Positions 1 through 8,111 of a DNA stretch of 64,000 nucleotides are shown piece after piece. Origin of the DNA: Poriferisodalis sp965237655 (GTDB lineage Bacteria > Actinomycetota > Acidimicrobiia > Acidimicrobiales > Poriferisodalaceae); assembly GCF_965237655.1 (NCBI RefSeq), contig NZ_CBDEGB010000002.1, positions 434,001 through 498,000 of the forward strand, given 5' to 3'. The position numbers and the translations under genes were made by a program. Within the stretch, counting starts at the first letter, position 1; the number at the start of each line of letters is the position of its first letter. Under the pieces are notes generated by a model. That model saw only the letters and a program-made list of their open reading frames with translations, did no database searches and had not been told where the DNA came from.

Positions 1-491
1 AACACTCCCGGGTAGGCCATGAACAGCTTGAAGCTGGTGATGCCCTCGTTGACCAGCAGGTCCATTTCTTTGAGCGAGTCGTTGTCGACGCCGCCGATGA
101 TCATGTGGAAGCCGAAGTCCACAGCGCAGTTGCCTTCGGCCTTGGCCATCCAGGCGTCAAGGCACTCACGCACGTTCTCGCCGGTCTTTTGCACCGCGAA
201 GTCGACGATGGTGGTGGTGCCACCCCAGGCCGCGGCCCGCGATCCGGTCTCGAATGTGTCGGACGCATAGGTGCCGCCGAACGGCAGCTCCATGTGGGTG
301 TGCACGTCCACCCCGCCGGGCACCACCAGCCGTCCGGTGGCGTCAACCACCTCGGCGCCGTGCTCGGCCGCAACCGCGATGTCGCTGCCTGGTTGCAGAA
401 CGGCCACGATCTTCTCACCGTCTATGAGCACCTCGGCCGGATCCGCACCGGTCGAGCTGACAACGGTGCCTCCCTTGATCAGCGTCGCCAT
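1..491 (-). CDS. Dihydropyrimidinase/hydantoinase (N-terminal 163 residues; runs off left edge)
   Basis: Cyclic amidohydrolase that opens dihydropyrimidine or hydantoin rings to N-carbamoyl amino acids in the cytoplasm. Only the N-terminal part is in the window. It shows the beta-sandwich start (MATLIKGGTVV), the metal-binding HxH pair in PGGVDVHTHMELPFGG (H64, H66), and the GGTTTIVDFAVQ segment typical of D-hydantoinases. The ATG at 491 is chosen because AAGGA lies about 8 nt upstream. The next gene on the same strand is a ureidopropionase-like enzyme, the following step of reductive pyrimidine breakdown. The pairing supports dihydropyrimidinase over dihydroorotase or allantoinase, but exact substrate is inferred. 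Confidence 0.88.
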   Translation of the reverse strand, partial: MATLIKGGTVVSSTGADPAEVLIDGEKIVAVLQPGSDIAVAAEHGAEVVDATGRLVVPGGVDVHTHMELPFGGTYASDTFETGSRAAAWGGTTTIVDFAVQKTGENVRECLDAWMAKAEGNCAVDFGFHMIIGGVDNDSLKEMDLLVNEGITSFKLFMAYPGV

Positions 492-549
492 CGTCGTGTC
501 CTTTTGGTTGTGGCGGGATAGTCGGTGATCCGGGTCAGGATCGCCCGGT

Positions 550-1392
550 TCAGGGCGCCGTCAGCGACCCGTAGGAGTCGGGGCGGCGGTCCCGGTAGAA
601 GGCCCACTGGTTGCGGACCTCGTCGATCATCTCGAGGTCGAGCTCGCGCACCACGAGCTCTTCGTCCCGGTCCGATGCAGCCGTCTCCACGAGCTGGCCC
701 CGCGGGTTGGCGAAGTACGACGTCCCGTAGAAATCGTTGTCGCCCAGCGGCTCGACGCCGACCCGGTTGATGGCCCCGACGTAGTACATGTTGGCCGCCG
801 CAGCGGAGGTCTGTTCGAGCTGCCACAGGTAGGCGGACAGTCCCCGGCTGGTGGCGGAGGGGTTGAAGACGATCTCCGCTCCGGCGAGTCCGAGTGCCCG
901 CCAGCCTTCAGGGAAGTGGCGGTCGTAGCAGATGTACACGCCGACCTTGCCGACTGCTGTCTCGAATACCGGGTAGCCGAGGTTGCCAGGCCGGAAATAG
1001 AACTTCTCCCAGAACCCCTTGACCTGCGGGATGTGGTTCTTGCGGTACTTGCCGAGATAGGTCCCGTCGGCGTCGATCACGGCTGCGGTGTTGTACAGGA
1101 ACCCGGCCTTCTCACGCTCGTACATGGGCACGACCAGCACCATCTCGTGCTGCGCGGCGAGCTCACAGAAGCGCTTGGTGGTCGGGCCATCGGGGATGGC
1201 TTCCGCGTAGGAGTAGTACTCGGCGTCCTGCACCTGGCAGAAGTAGGGACCGTAGAACAGCTCCTGGAAGCACATCACCCTGGCACCGGCAGCGGCGGCC
1301 TCGGCGACGTTCTTCTCGTGCAGCTCGATCATGGAGTCCTTGTCACCGGTCCAGGCCACCTGGACGATCGCGGCGGTCACCTTTCGGGCCAT
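550..1392 (-). CDS. Nitrilase-superfamily N-carbamoyl amidohydrolase (beta-ureidopropionase-like)
   Basis: Carbon-nitrogen hydrolase of 280 residues, expected to convert N-carbamoyl-beta-alanine or an N-carbamoyl amino acid to amino acid, CO2 and ammonia. The Glu-Lys-Cys triad is visible: E44 in FQELFYGPYF, K118 in KYRKNHIPQ and C155 in YICYDRHFPEG. The protein has family-typical length and both ends. It lies 58 nt upstream of the dihydropyrimidinase start on the same strand, so the two probably form a unit for hydantoin or pyrimidine degradation. The ATG at 1392 follows a GGAGG-like site. An N-carbamoylputrescine amidase role is the main alternative; the neighbour argues against it. Confidence 0.88.
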   Translation of the reverse strand: MARKVTAAIVQVAWTGDKDSMIELHEKNVAEAAAAGARVMCFQELFYGPYFCQVQDAEYYSYAEAIPDGPTTKRFCELAAQHEMVLVVPMYEREKAGFLYNTAAVIDADGTYLGKYRKNHIPQVKGFWEKFYFRPGNLGYPVFETAVGKVGVYICYDRHFPEGWRALGLAGAEIVFNPSATSRGLSAYLWQLEQTSAAAANMYYVGAINRVGVEPLGDNDFYGTSYFANPRGQLVETAASDRDEELVVRELDLEMIDEVRNQWAFYRDRRPDSYGSLTAP

Positions 1393-1519
1393 GTGGTGCC
1401 TCCCTCGCTCGATCGGTGGACGAGTTTCCGTGGTGAATAGAAAGAAAGGAGTCTAGGTCAGGGTGCAGAGGGGCTTTTGCCCCCGACGCGCACCGGACCG
1501 GATCGGGCAGGATGTACCG

Positions 1520-2821
1520 ATGTCGGGACGCACCACCACCTTCCGCGGATGGAAGGTGGTGAGTGCAGGGGCAGTGATCCAAGGGCTGCAGAGTGCGTTC
1601 GTCATGCACTCGCTGGGTGCCTACTTGGTGGAGATCGAGAGGGAGTACGGCTGGAGCAAGACGGCCCTGTCGGGCGCGTTTGCCGTGAACCGAGCCGAGA
1701 CGGCACTGCTCGGGCCAGCGCAGGGCTGGCTGATCGACCGCTTCGGACCCCGTGTCATCACCCGGGCGGGTGCGGTGGGCATGGCGGTCGGCTTCGTGTG
1801 GTTCAGCCAGCTGCACTCGCTGTGGCAGTTCTACGGCGCGTTCTTGGTCATGGCGGTCGGCAGCGCGTTCTGCGGGTTCCTAACGGTCACCGTCTCGATC
1901 GTGCGCTGGTTCGAGCGGCTGCGGGCCCGGGCGCTAGCGCTCGGGGGCATGGGCCTTGCGGCGGGCGGCATGTGCGTCCCCCTCGTGGTCCTGTCGTTCT
2001 CGTGGTTCGGCTGGCGCACGACCGCCGCCGTGACCGGCGTCGCGGGGGCTGCCGTTGCCTGGTGGCTTGCCAAGTACCTCGACGGTCGTCCCGGCGACTT
2101 CGGCGAGGAGGTCGACGGCGGGAAAGAGGTCGTCGCGAACGGCAGGACAGTCCGCGCGGAAGGCGTAAGCGACGTCCACTTCACGGCCAAGGAGGCGATG
2201 CGCACAAAGGCGTTCTGGACGATCTCGTTCGGACACCTGAGCGCACTGTTCGTAGTCGGCGCAGTGATGGCGCACTTGCAGCTCTACCTGACTTCCGAGC
2301 GGGGCTACACCTTGCAGCAGGCCAGCTTCGTGGCAGCCGCGCTGCCCCTGATGCAGCTCGGCGGCATGGCCGTGGGCGGCTGGCTGGGAGATCGCGTCAA
2401 CAAGCGGCTGATTGCATCGATCGCCATGTTCGGCCACGCCGGCGGCGTGCTGCTGCTGGCCTGGGCCGTCAATGTGTTCATCGTGGTGTTGTTTGTGATC
2501 CTGCATGGCCTCGCGTGGGGAGCGCGCGGTCCGCTCATGCAGGCGCTGCGTGCCGACTATTTCGGGTCATCGGCCTTCGCGGCGATCATGGGGGTGAGCT
2601 CGCTCATCGTGATGATCGGACCGATCGTGGGTCCGCTTGCCGCGGGCTGGCTGGCTGACACAACCGGCAGCTACGCGACTGGCTTCGTTGCGCTCGCCGT
2701 GCTGACGGCTCTGGGAATGCTCTTCTTTGTCATCACCAAGCCACCGGCACCGCCGCTGCGAAGCACTGTCGACAACACGGCCGCGACCACCCCGCAGATG
2801 CAGCCCAAGATGGCACGCTGA
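1520..2821 (+). CDS. Major facilitator superfamily transporter
   Basis: Integral membrane carrier of 433 residues with about 12 hydrophobic segments. It opens with FRGWKVVSAGAVIQGLQ, a start common in monocarboxylate or oxalate-formate type MFS carriers, and has the loop DRFGPR after the second helix. I prefer the ATG at 1520 (AGGA 7 nt upstream) over an in-frame GTG at 1463, which also has an AAAGGAG site about 11 nt away. It is the first gene of a same-strand run with a P450, an LLM oxidoreductase, a dioxygenase and a CoA transferase, so it probably imports their substrate. Substrate unknown, likely an organic acid. Confidence 0.85.
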   Translation: MSGRTTTFRGWKVVSAGAVIQGLQSAFVMHSLGAYLVEIEREYGWSKTALSGAFAVNRAETALLGPAQGWLIDRFGPRVITRAGAVGMAVGFVWFSQLHSLWQFYGAFLVMAVGSAFCGFLTVTVSIVRWFERLRARALALGGMGLAAGGMCVPLVVLSFSWFGWRTTAAVTGVAGAAVAWWLAKYLDGRPGDFGEEVDGGKEVVANGRTVRAEGVSDVHFTAKEAMRTKAFWTISFGHLSALFVVGAVMAHLQLYLTSERGYTLQQASFVAAALPLMQLGGMAVGGWLGDRVNKRLIASIAMFGHAGGVLLLAWAVNVFIVVLFVILHGLAWGARGPLMQALRADYFGSSAFAAIMGVSSLIVMIGPIVGPLAAGWLADTTGSYATGFVALAVLTALGMLFFVITKPPAPPLRSTVDNTAATTPQMQPKMAR

Positions 2822-2826
2822 GCGCT

Positions 2827-4200
2827 ATGCCCGGCTCCGGTACTGAGTTCCGATCCGATCTCGACCCGACGCCGCTGTTCGATCCGCGCACCTACCTCGA
2901 CGGTGTGCCTCACGACCTGATTGCCGAACTGCGGGCACGCGCCCCGGTCCATTGGGTGCCCGAGCCCGAGCTCATGGGGTGGGAGGCCGGACCCGGCTTT
3001 TGGGCGGTGCTCACCCACGAGCTGATGAACCGGGTGCTCCGTGATCCGGGGACATTCTCGTCGCACCTGGGCGCTACGCAGATCCGCGACCCGCAGACCG
3101 CTGAAATGCTCGAGTTCGTCCAGCGGATGATGCTCAACCAGGATCCGCCGCAGCACACACGGCTGCGCCGCCTGCTGATGCGCTCATTCACGCCGAGCGC
3201 AGTGTTGGAGTTGGAGGCCACCATCTCGGCTCGTGCCGAACGGCTCGTCAGCGCCGTGGAGGACCGGGGACGTGCCGACTTCGCCAAGGACGTCTCGGCC
3301 GAACTGCCGTTGCTGACGCTCGCCGACATCATGGGCGTGCCGACCGAGGACCGGATGCTGCTGTTCGACTGGTCGAACCGGGTCATCGGCTATCAGGACG
3401 CAGAGTACGCGGTCTCGGACGTTTTCGACCCGGCGACCGGCACCGAGATGGCACGGCGTTCCCGGGAGGTGCGCGCCGAGATCCGCCCGGGGCCCGACGG
3501 TCGCATGCCCGACCCTCGCTCCCGCGAAGGCCTCGCAGACATGTACGCCTACGCGCAGGACCTCGCCACCTACAAGCGAGCGAACCCGGGCTCCGACGTG
3601 GTGTCGATCCTGCTGGCTGCACCCGACGACGAGGGCGGCATCACCAACGAAGAGTTCGAGACCATGTTCTTCCTGTTCGCGGTGGCGGGCAACGAGACGC
3701 TGCGCAACGGCATGCCGGGCGGCATGTGGGCGCTGCTGCGCCATCCCGACCAACTTGGAAAGCTGCTCGCGGATCCCGCTCTGCTGTCGGGCGCCATCGA
3801 GGAGATGCTGCGTTTCATTCCGCCGGTTGTGCACTTCCGGCGCACCGCTACCCGCGACGTTGAACTCGGCGGCTGCCGGGTCGGGGCCGGCGACAAGGTG
3901 GTGGTCTTTCACGTGGCGGCGAACCGGGATCCAGCCGTGTTCGCCGAGCCCGACCGTTTCGACATCGAGCGCACTCCGAACGACCACCTGACCTTCGGCG
4001 CTGGACCGCACTTCTGCCTGGGTGCGCACCTGGCGCGCCGCCAGATGACCGCCATGTTCTCCGAGGCGCTGTCGCGGCTGCCGAACCTGCGGCTCGATCC
4101 CGCCCGCCCGCCCGAGCGCCTGCTGTCGAACTTCCAGCACGGCTTCAAGCATCTGCCGGTGATCTGGGATATGACGCGCGCCGAGCGGGTCGCAGCATGA
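2827..4200 (+). CDS. Cytochrome P450
   Basis: Soluble bacterial P450 monooxygenase of 457 residues. The heme-binding loop FGAGPHFCLGAHLARRQM places the thiolate ligand at C397. The K-helix ExxR is E326-R329 in EEMLR, and the I-helix oxygen-activation motif AGNET is at 287-291. The AGNETLRN sequence and the overall layout recall CYP125/CYP142-like enzymes that hydroxylate long aliphatic or sterol side chains, but I cannot assign a subfamily. No ferredoxin or reductase gene is adjacent. Its stop overlaps the next start (ATGA at 4197-4200), which implies coupled translation with the LLM oxidoreductase. Confidence 0.95.
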   Translation: MPGSGTEFRSDLDPTPLFDPRTYLDGVPHDLIAELRARAPVHWVPEPELMGWEAGPGFWAVLTHELMNRVLRDPGTFSSHLGATQIRDPQTAEMLEFVQRMMLNQDPPQHTRLRRLLMRSFTPSAVLELEATISARAERLVSAVEDRGRADFAKDVSAELPLLTLADIMGVPTEDRMLLFDWSNRVIGYQDAEYAVSDVFDPATGTEMARRSREVRAEIRPGPDGRMPDPRSREGLADMYAYAQDLATYKRANPGSDVVSILLAAPDDEGGITNEEFETMFFLFAVAGNETLRNGMPGGMWALLRHPDQLGKLLADPALLSGAIEEMLRFIPPVVHFRRTATRDVELGGCRVGAGDKVVVFHVAANRDPAVFAEPDRFDIERTPNDHLTFGAGPHFCLGAHLARRQMTAMFSEALSRLPNLRLDPARPPERLLSNFQHGFKHLPVIWDMTRAERVAA

Positions 4201-5222
4201 GAGCGGCTGAGCGCGCCGCTGTGCCGCCTATCCGGGTCGGTGTCACGCCCGATGTCAAGCTCTGGTCGCGACCGTGGGCTGAGCGCCGCCGCATGGTGGA
4301 GCTCGTCGCCGATGCCGGTATCGACTGCATGTTCTTCGCCGACCACGTCAGCTTCCGGATCGGGCACGGCAATGACGGCATGGTGACCGCAGCAGCGCTG
4401 GCCAATCTCCACCCCGAACTCGGCGTGTACCTGGGCGTATACGTCCTGCCGCTGCGTCACCCGGTTCCCGTCGCCCGTCAGCTGGCGAACCTGGCCGAGA
4501 TGGCCCCCGGGCGAATCAGTTTCGGCGTCGGCATTGGCGGCGACGACCGGCACGAGGTCGAAGTGTGCGGCGTCGATCCCCGCACGCGCGGGCGACGGTC
4601 CGACGAGTCGCTCGACATCGTGTTGCGGCTGCTGGGCGGCGAGACCGTCAATCACCAGGGTGAGTTCTTCTCGCTGTCACAAGCCCGCATCATCCCGGTG
4701 CCCGACCCGCCTATCCCGACCTACGTCGGCGGGCGATCCGACGCCGCGATCCGCCGCGCCGGTCGCTTCGCCGATGGGTGGCTGGGCATCTGGTGCACCA
4801 TCGAGCATTACGAGACGGCGCTGCGCCTCTACGCCGAGACTGCTGAGACCGAGCGGGCGGTTCCGGGTGCGGCCCCGGACGTTCCCGACCATGGCATCCA
4901 ATTGTGGGTCGGCATTGGCGACAGCCGGGAACAGGCGGCGGGCTGTGTCGGCCCCGAGCTCGAACGCTTCTACCGCGTGCCCTTCAAGGCCTTCGAGAAG
5001 TACACGCCCTATGGCACCGTCGATGACATCGTGGATTTCTTCTTGCCGTACCTCGAGGCAGGCTGCCGGCACGTGAACATGACCCCGTGCGGTCCCGACC
5101 CCAATGAGGCGATACTTGCGGCGGGGGAAGTGGCACGGCGCCTGCGTGAGGCAGATCCGCTGGCGAAGGCCACGGCGGAGACCGTGCCCCGCGGGGCGCA
5201 GCACGGGAGCGAGGACCGATGA
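4197..5222 (+). CDS. LLM class flavin-dependent oxidoreductase
   Basis: Luciferase-like monooxygenase or F420-dependent oxidoreductase of 341 residues with a TIM-barrel layout. Recognisable segments are the N-terminal strand IRVGVTPDVKLW, the FFADHVSF loop, the RISFGVGIGGDDRHE segment and the PTYVGGRSDAAIRRAGRFADGW flavin-site block. The start overlaps the P450 stop by 4 nt and its own stop overlaps the dioxygenase start by 4 nt, so it is embedded in the catabolic operon. Whether it uses FMN or F420 cannot be told from sequence alone; F420 is common in this kind of organism. A role in oxidising an intermediate of the operon's substrate is inferred. Confidence 0.88.
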   Translation: MRAAERAAVPPIRVGVTPDVKLWSRPWAERRRMVELVADAGIDCMFFADHVSFRIGHGNDGMVTAAALANLHPELGVYLGVYVLPLRHPVPVARQLANLAEMAPGRISFGVGIGGDDRHEVEVCGVDPRTRGRRSDESLDIVLRLLGGETVNHQGEFFSLSQARIIPVPDPPIPTYVGGRSDAAIRRAGRFADGWLGIWCTIEHYETALRLYAETAETERAVPGAAPDVPDHGIQLWVGIGDSREQAAGCVGPELERFYRVPFKAFEKYTPYGTVDDIVDFFLPYLEAGCRHVNMTPCGPDPNEAILAAGEVARRLREADPLAKATAETVPRGAQHGSEDR

Positions 5223-6160
5223 GCACGACAGCGGCACCGGGGTCGACGGCCGTTTCAGAACAGCCCATATCAAGACAGCCCAAACCAGAACAGCCCGGCG
5301 CAGGACTGCTCGACGTCCGGCCGCTCGCGGGCGCGCTCGGCGCCGAGCTGTGGGCGGCTGGGGGCGGCGCACTCAATGTGAACGCACTCGATGACGAACA
5401 CATTGCATCGATCCGCGAAGCGCTGTGTGCCTGCCACGTGGTGGTCATCCGCGACCAGCACATGGAAGCCAGTGACGTGGCCCGCTTCGGACGTCGCTTC
5501 GGCGAGTTGGAGCGTCACCCATACCTCGGTGGCACATCGGACGAGCCCGAGGTGGTCCCCGTCATCAAAGAGCCCCATGAGACGGTCAACTTCGGCGGTG
5601 GCTGGCATTCGGAGATGTCGTTCTTGGAGTGCCCCCCGATGGCGACAGCCTTGTATGCGGTCGAGGTGCCGAGCTTCGGCGGGGACACGCTGTTCGCCAA
5701 TCAGCAGGCGGCCTACATCGGCATGTCCGACACGATGAAGGGCTTCGCCGAGAGTCTCAGCGCGGTGCACTCAGCGGCCCGCCAGTACGGGCGGGGCGGC
5801 GACTCGGACCGGTACTCCGGGCGGCGCAGTGCGATGACGGTCAACGTGTCCGACGACGCCCATGAGCAGCTGACCCATCCGGTCGTGCGGACCCATCCCG
5901 AGACCGGTGCGAAGGCGCTGTACGTGAATCGGGCGTTCACCGAGGCCATCTCGGGCATGCGCCGGCACGAATCGAAAGCGCTGCTCGAGATGCTGTGGAG
6001 CCATGCAGTGGACGAGCAGTTCACGTGCCGGGTCCGCTGGGAGCCGGGAACGCTGACCATGTGGGACAACCGCAGCGTCCAGCACTATGCGCTGAACGAC
6101 TACCACGGGCAGCGCCGGCACATGCTCCGGGTGACGATCGCCGGCGATCGGCCCCGCTGA
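5219..6160 (+). CDS. TauD/TfdA-family 2-oxoglutarate/Fe(II) dioxygenase
   Basis: Non-heme iron dioxygenase of 313 residues. The facial triad is visible: H130 and E132 in GGWHSEMSF (HxE in place of the more common HxD) and distal H289 in WDNRSVQHYALNDY. R300 or R304 in GQRRHMLR would bind 2-oxoglutarate. The first 30 residues are Ser/Pro/Gln-rich and probably disordered. Family members hydroxylate carbon next to sulfonate, ether or carboxylate groups and often cleave the product. It follows the LLM gene with a 4-nt ATGA overlap. Together with the P450 it gives this operon two oxygenases; the substrate is unknown. Confidence 0.92.
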   Translation: MSTTAAPGSTAVSEQPISRQPKPEQPGAGLLDVRPLAGALGAELWAAGGGALNVNALDDEHIASIREALCACHVVVIRDQHMEASDVARFGRRFGELERHPYLGGTSDEPEVVPVIKEPHETVNFGGGWHSEMSFLECPPMATALYAVEVPSFGGDTLFANQQAAYIGMSDTMKGFAESLSAVHSAARQYGRGGDSDRYSGRRSAMTVNVSDDAHEQLTHPVVRTHPETGAKALYVNRAFTEAISGMRRHESKALLEMLWSHAVDEQFTCRVRWEPGTLTMWDNRSVQHYALNDYHGQRRHMLRVTIAGDRPR

Positions 6161-6203
6161 GGGTCGACCGGGCGCTACAGGCAGGCGACGGGAGAGAACG
6201 CCG

Positions 6204-7415
6204 ATGAAACCGCTGGCTGGCGTACGAGTGGTCGACATGAGCCGCGTGCTGGCGGGTCCGTTCGCCGGGCGGATCCTCAGCGACCTCGGCGCGGACGTCG
6301 TCAAGGTCGAGCCGCCCGAAGGCGACATCTCCCGACTGTGGGGAGTGACCCGCGCTGGGCTCGCGGGCTTCTACACGCAGCAGAACGTGGGCAAGCGCAA
6401 CGTCTGCATCGACCTGCGCGCCGAGGGCGGGTCCGAGATGGTGAAGCGCCTTGCCTCGAAGGCGCATGTGCTCATCGAGAACTTCCGCCCCGGCGTCATG
6501 GCGCGTCATGGCCTGTCGTTCGCCGAGTTGTCCGAGGCGAACCCGGCACTGGTGATGCTCTCGATCAGCGGTTTCGGCCAGGAGGGTCCCGAATCGCATC
6601 GGGCGGCTTACGCGCCGGTGCTGCACGGTGAATCGGGCTGGTTGACTCGGGCGGCCGAGATACACCAGCAGCCGGTACAGGAGCCGTATCTGGCGGTGGC
6701 TGACACCTACGCATCGCTGCATGGGTCGGTCGGCGTCCTGGCGGCGCTGCGTATCGCGGAGCTGACTGGTCACGGCCAGCACATCGACATCGCCATGCTC
6801 GAGTCGTTTCTGGCCACCGACGAGGGCAGCCAGGCAGGACTCGACGGTGTGTCCTACCAGTCTCAAGGCGGGTTGGTGTGGGACGGCGTCGACGGACCGA
6901 TCCTGACCGCAGGCGATTTCCGGTGGATCTGGAAGCAGCTGAGCGAGACCCATCAGATAGCCGATCCCTCGCCTGCTGATGCCGACATCGGGACCAAGCG
7001 GTCGTACCGCTCCGAAGCCATCAACGCTTTCCTGAGCTCGTTCGAGACTCGAGCGGAAATGCTGGCAGCCCTCGATGCGGCGAACCTGGCGTGGGGCGAT
7101 ATTCGCACGACCGCGGAGGCGCATGAGTCGCCCACGGCGATTCATCGTGGCTCGTCGGTGGAGATCGACGCTCGGGACGGGGGTACCCGGCGGGTGACCC
7201 AGACGCCCTACCGATTCACCGGCACCTCCGCGGAAACCTCGGTGACCTCCGGCATCACATCGGGAGCGCTGGCGTCTCACTTGGGCGAGCACAACGACGA
7301 AGTGCTGGCCGAATGGCTTGGCTCCGGTCGCGCAGAGATCGAGGCGCTGCGACAATCGGGTGTGCTCACCGAGGACATGTTCGCGGCGGAGGCGCGCTCC
7401 GACGAGCATTCATGA
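6204..7415 (+). CDS. CaiB/BaiF (family III) CoA transferase
   Basis: Family III CoA transferase of 403 residues that would activate a carboxylic acid to its CoA thioester or racemise an acyl-CoA. The N-terminal family start is clear (LAGVRVVDMSRVLAGPFAGR, then SDLGADVVKVEPPEGD), followed by NFRPGVMARHGLSF and the central GHGQHIDIAMLES block where the catalytic acid sits. It lies 43 nt after the dioxygenase on the same strand and probably ends the catabolic operon. CoA activation of an operon product for beta-oxidation-like breakdown is a reasonable inference. Two more family members lie at 26571-27797 and 58346-59584. Confidence 0.9.
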   Translation: MKPLAGVRVVDMSRVLAGPFAGRILSDLGADVVKVEPPEGDISRLWGVTRAGLAGFYTQQNVGKRNVCIDLRAEGGSEMVKRLASKAHVLIENFRPGVMARHGLSFAELSEANPALVMLSISGFGQEGPESHRAAYAPVLHGESGWLTRAAEIHQQPVQEPYLAVADTYASLHGSVGVLAALRIAELTGHGQHIDIAMLESFLATDEGSQAGLDGVSYQSQGGLVWDGVDGPILTAGDFRWIWKQLSETHQIADPSPADADIGTKRSYRSEAINAFLSSFETRAEMLAALDAANLAWGDIRTTAEAHESPTAIHRGSSVEIDARDGGTRRVTQTPYRFTGTSAETSVTSGITSGALASHLGEHNDEVLAEWLGSGRAEIEALRQSGVLTEDMFAAEARSDEHS

Positions 7416-7481
7416 ACGACACGGAACCGAAACGGTCTGGCGGGAGTCTGAAGGGGCAGGCAGTCTTCGTGGGGACGTGGA

Positions 7482-8111
7482 ATGACTGGCGCGCTCGTTG
7501 CATTCGTAGATCTGCATTCGCCGATCGGTCACGGTCTGGTGGGCGCAGGCACGATCCGTACTGGATTGACAGTGAGCGCTGCTGAGGGTGCGGCCTCAAC
7601 CGGATCCGCCCGGGCGGATGCCGTGGCGCTCCGGTTCGAGGACTTCTATGCGGCCCACCGCGACGAGATGGCGCGAGCGCTCGGGTTGGCGATGCGCGAT
7701 GCCGCGCTGGGCGCCGAGGCTGCCGACGAGGCATTCGCCCGCGCCTGCCAGCGCTGGGGACAGGTCGGCGCCTATGCGAATCCGCAGGGCTGGGTGTACC
7801 GGGTCGGGCTGAATTGGGCTCGATCGTGGCTGCGACGGGCCCGGCGAGAGCGTGAACGCCAGCCCTTGCTCGCACAACCGCACTCCACCGAGGACAGGGC
7901 GCGCGATCTGGACCTTGAACGTGCGCTCGCGTCGCTCAACGAGGCACACCGCGCCGTGATCGTGGCGCGCTTCTACCTGGACTGGTCGGTCGCCGAGACC
8001 GCGGAGGCCTTGGGCATCGCGACCGGCACGGTGAAGAGCCGGCTCAGCCGGGGTCTCGAACAGCTGCGGGAAGTGCTGGAGTCGGGTTCCGACGAAGAAG
8101 AGGCGTCATGA
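7482..8111 (+). CDS. ECF-family RNA polymerase sigma factor
   Basis: Sigma-70 family extracytoplasmic-function factor of 209 residues. The region 2 equivalent spans about 50-120 (FEDFYAAHRDEMARALG ... NPQGWVYRVGLNWARSWLRR). Region 4 spans about 145-200 and has a clear helix-turn-helix (VAETAEALGIATGTVKSRLS). The first 45 residues are not part of the family core, so a later start (for example GTG at 7572) is possible. The ATG at 7482 has GGGGA about 6 nt upstream. Its stop overlaps the start of a membrane-anchored protein (ATGA at 8108), the usual arrangement of an ECF factor with its regulator. Confidence 0.9.
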   Translation: MTGALVAFVDLHSPIGHGLVGAGTIRTGLTVSAAEGAASTGSARADAVALRFEDFYAAHRDEMARALGLAMRDAALGAEAADEAFARACQRWGQVGAYANPQGWVYRVGLNWARSWLRRARRERERQPLLAQPHSTEDRARDLDLERALASLNEAHRAVIVARFYLDWSVAETAEALGIATGTVKSRLSRGLEQLREVLESGSDEEEAS

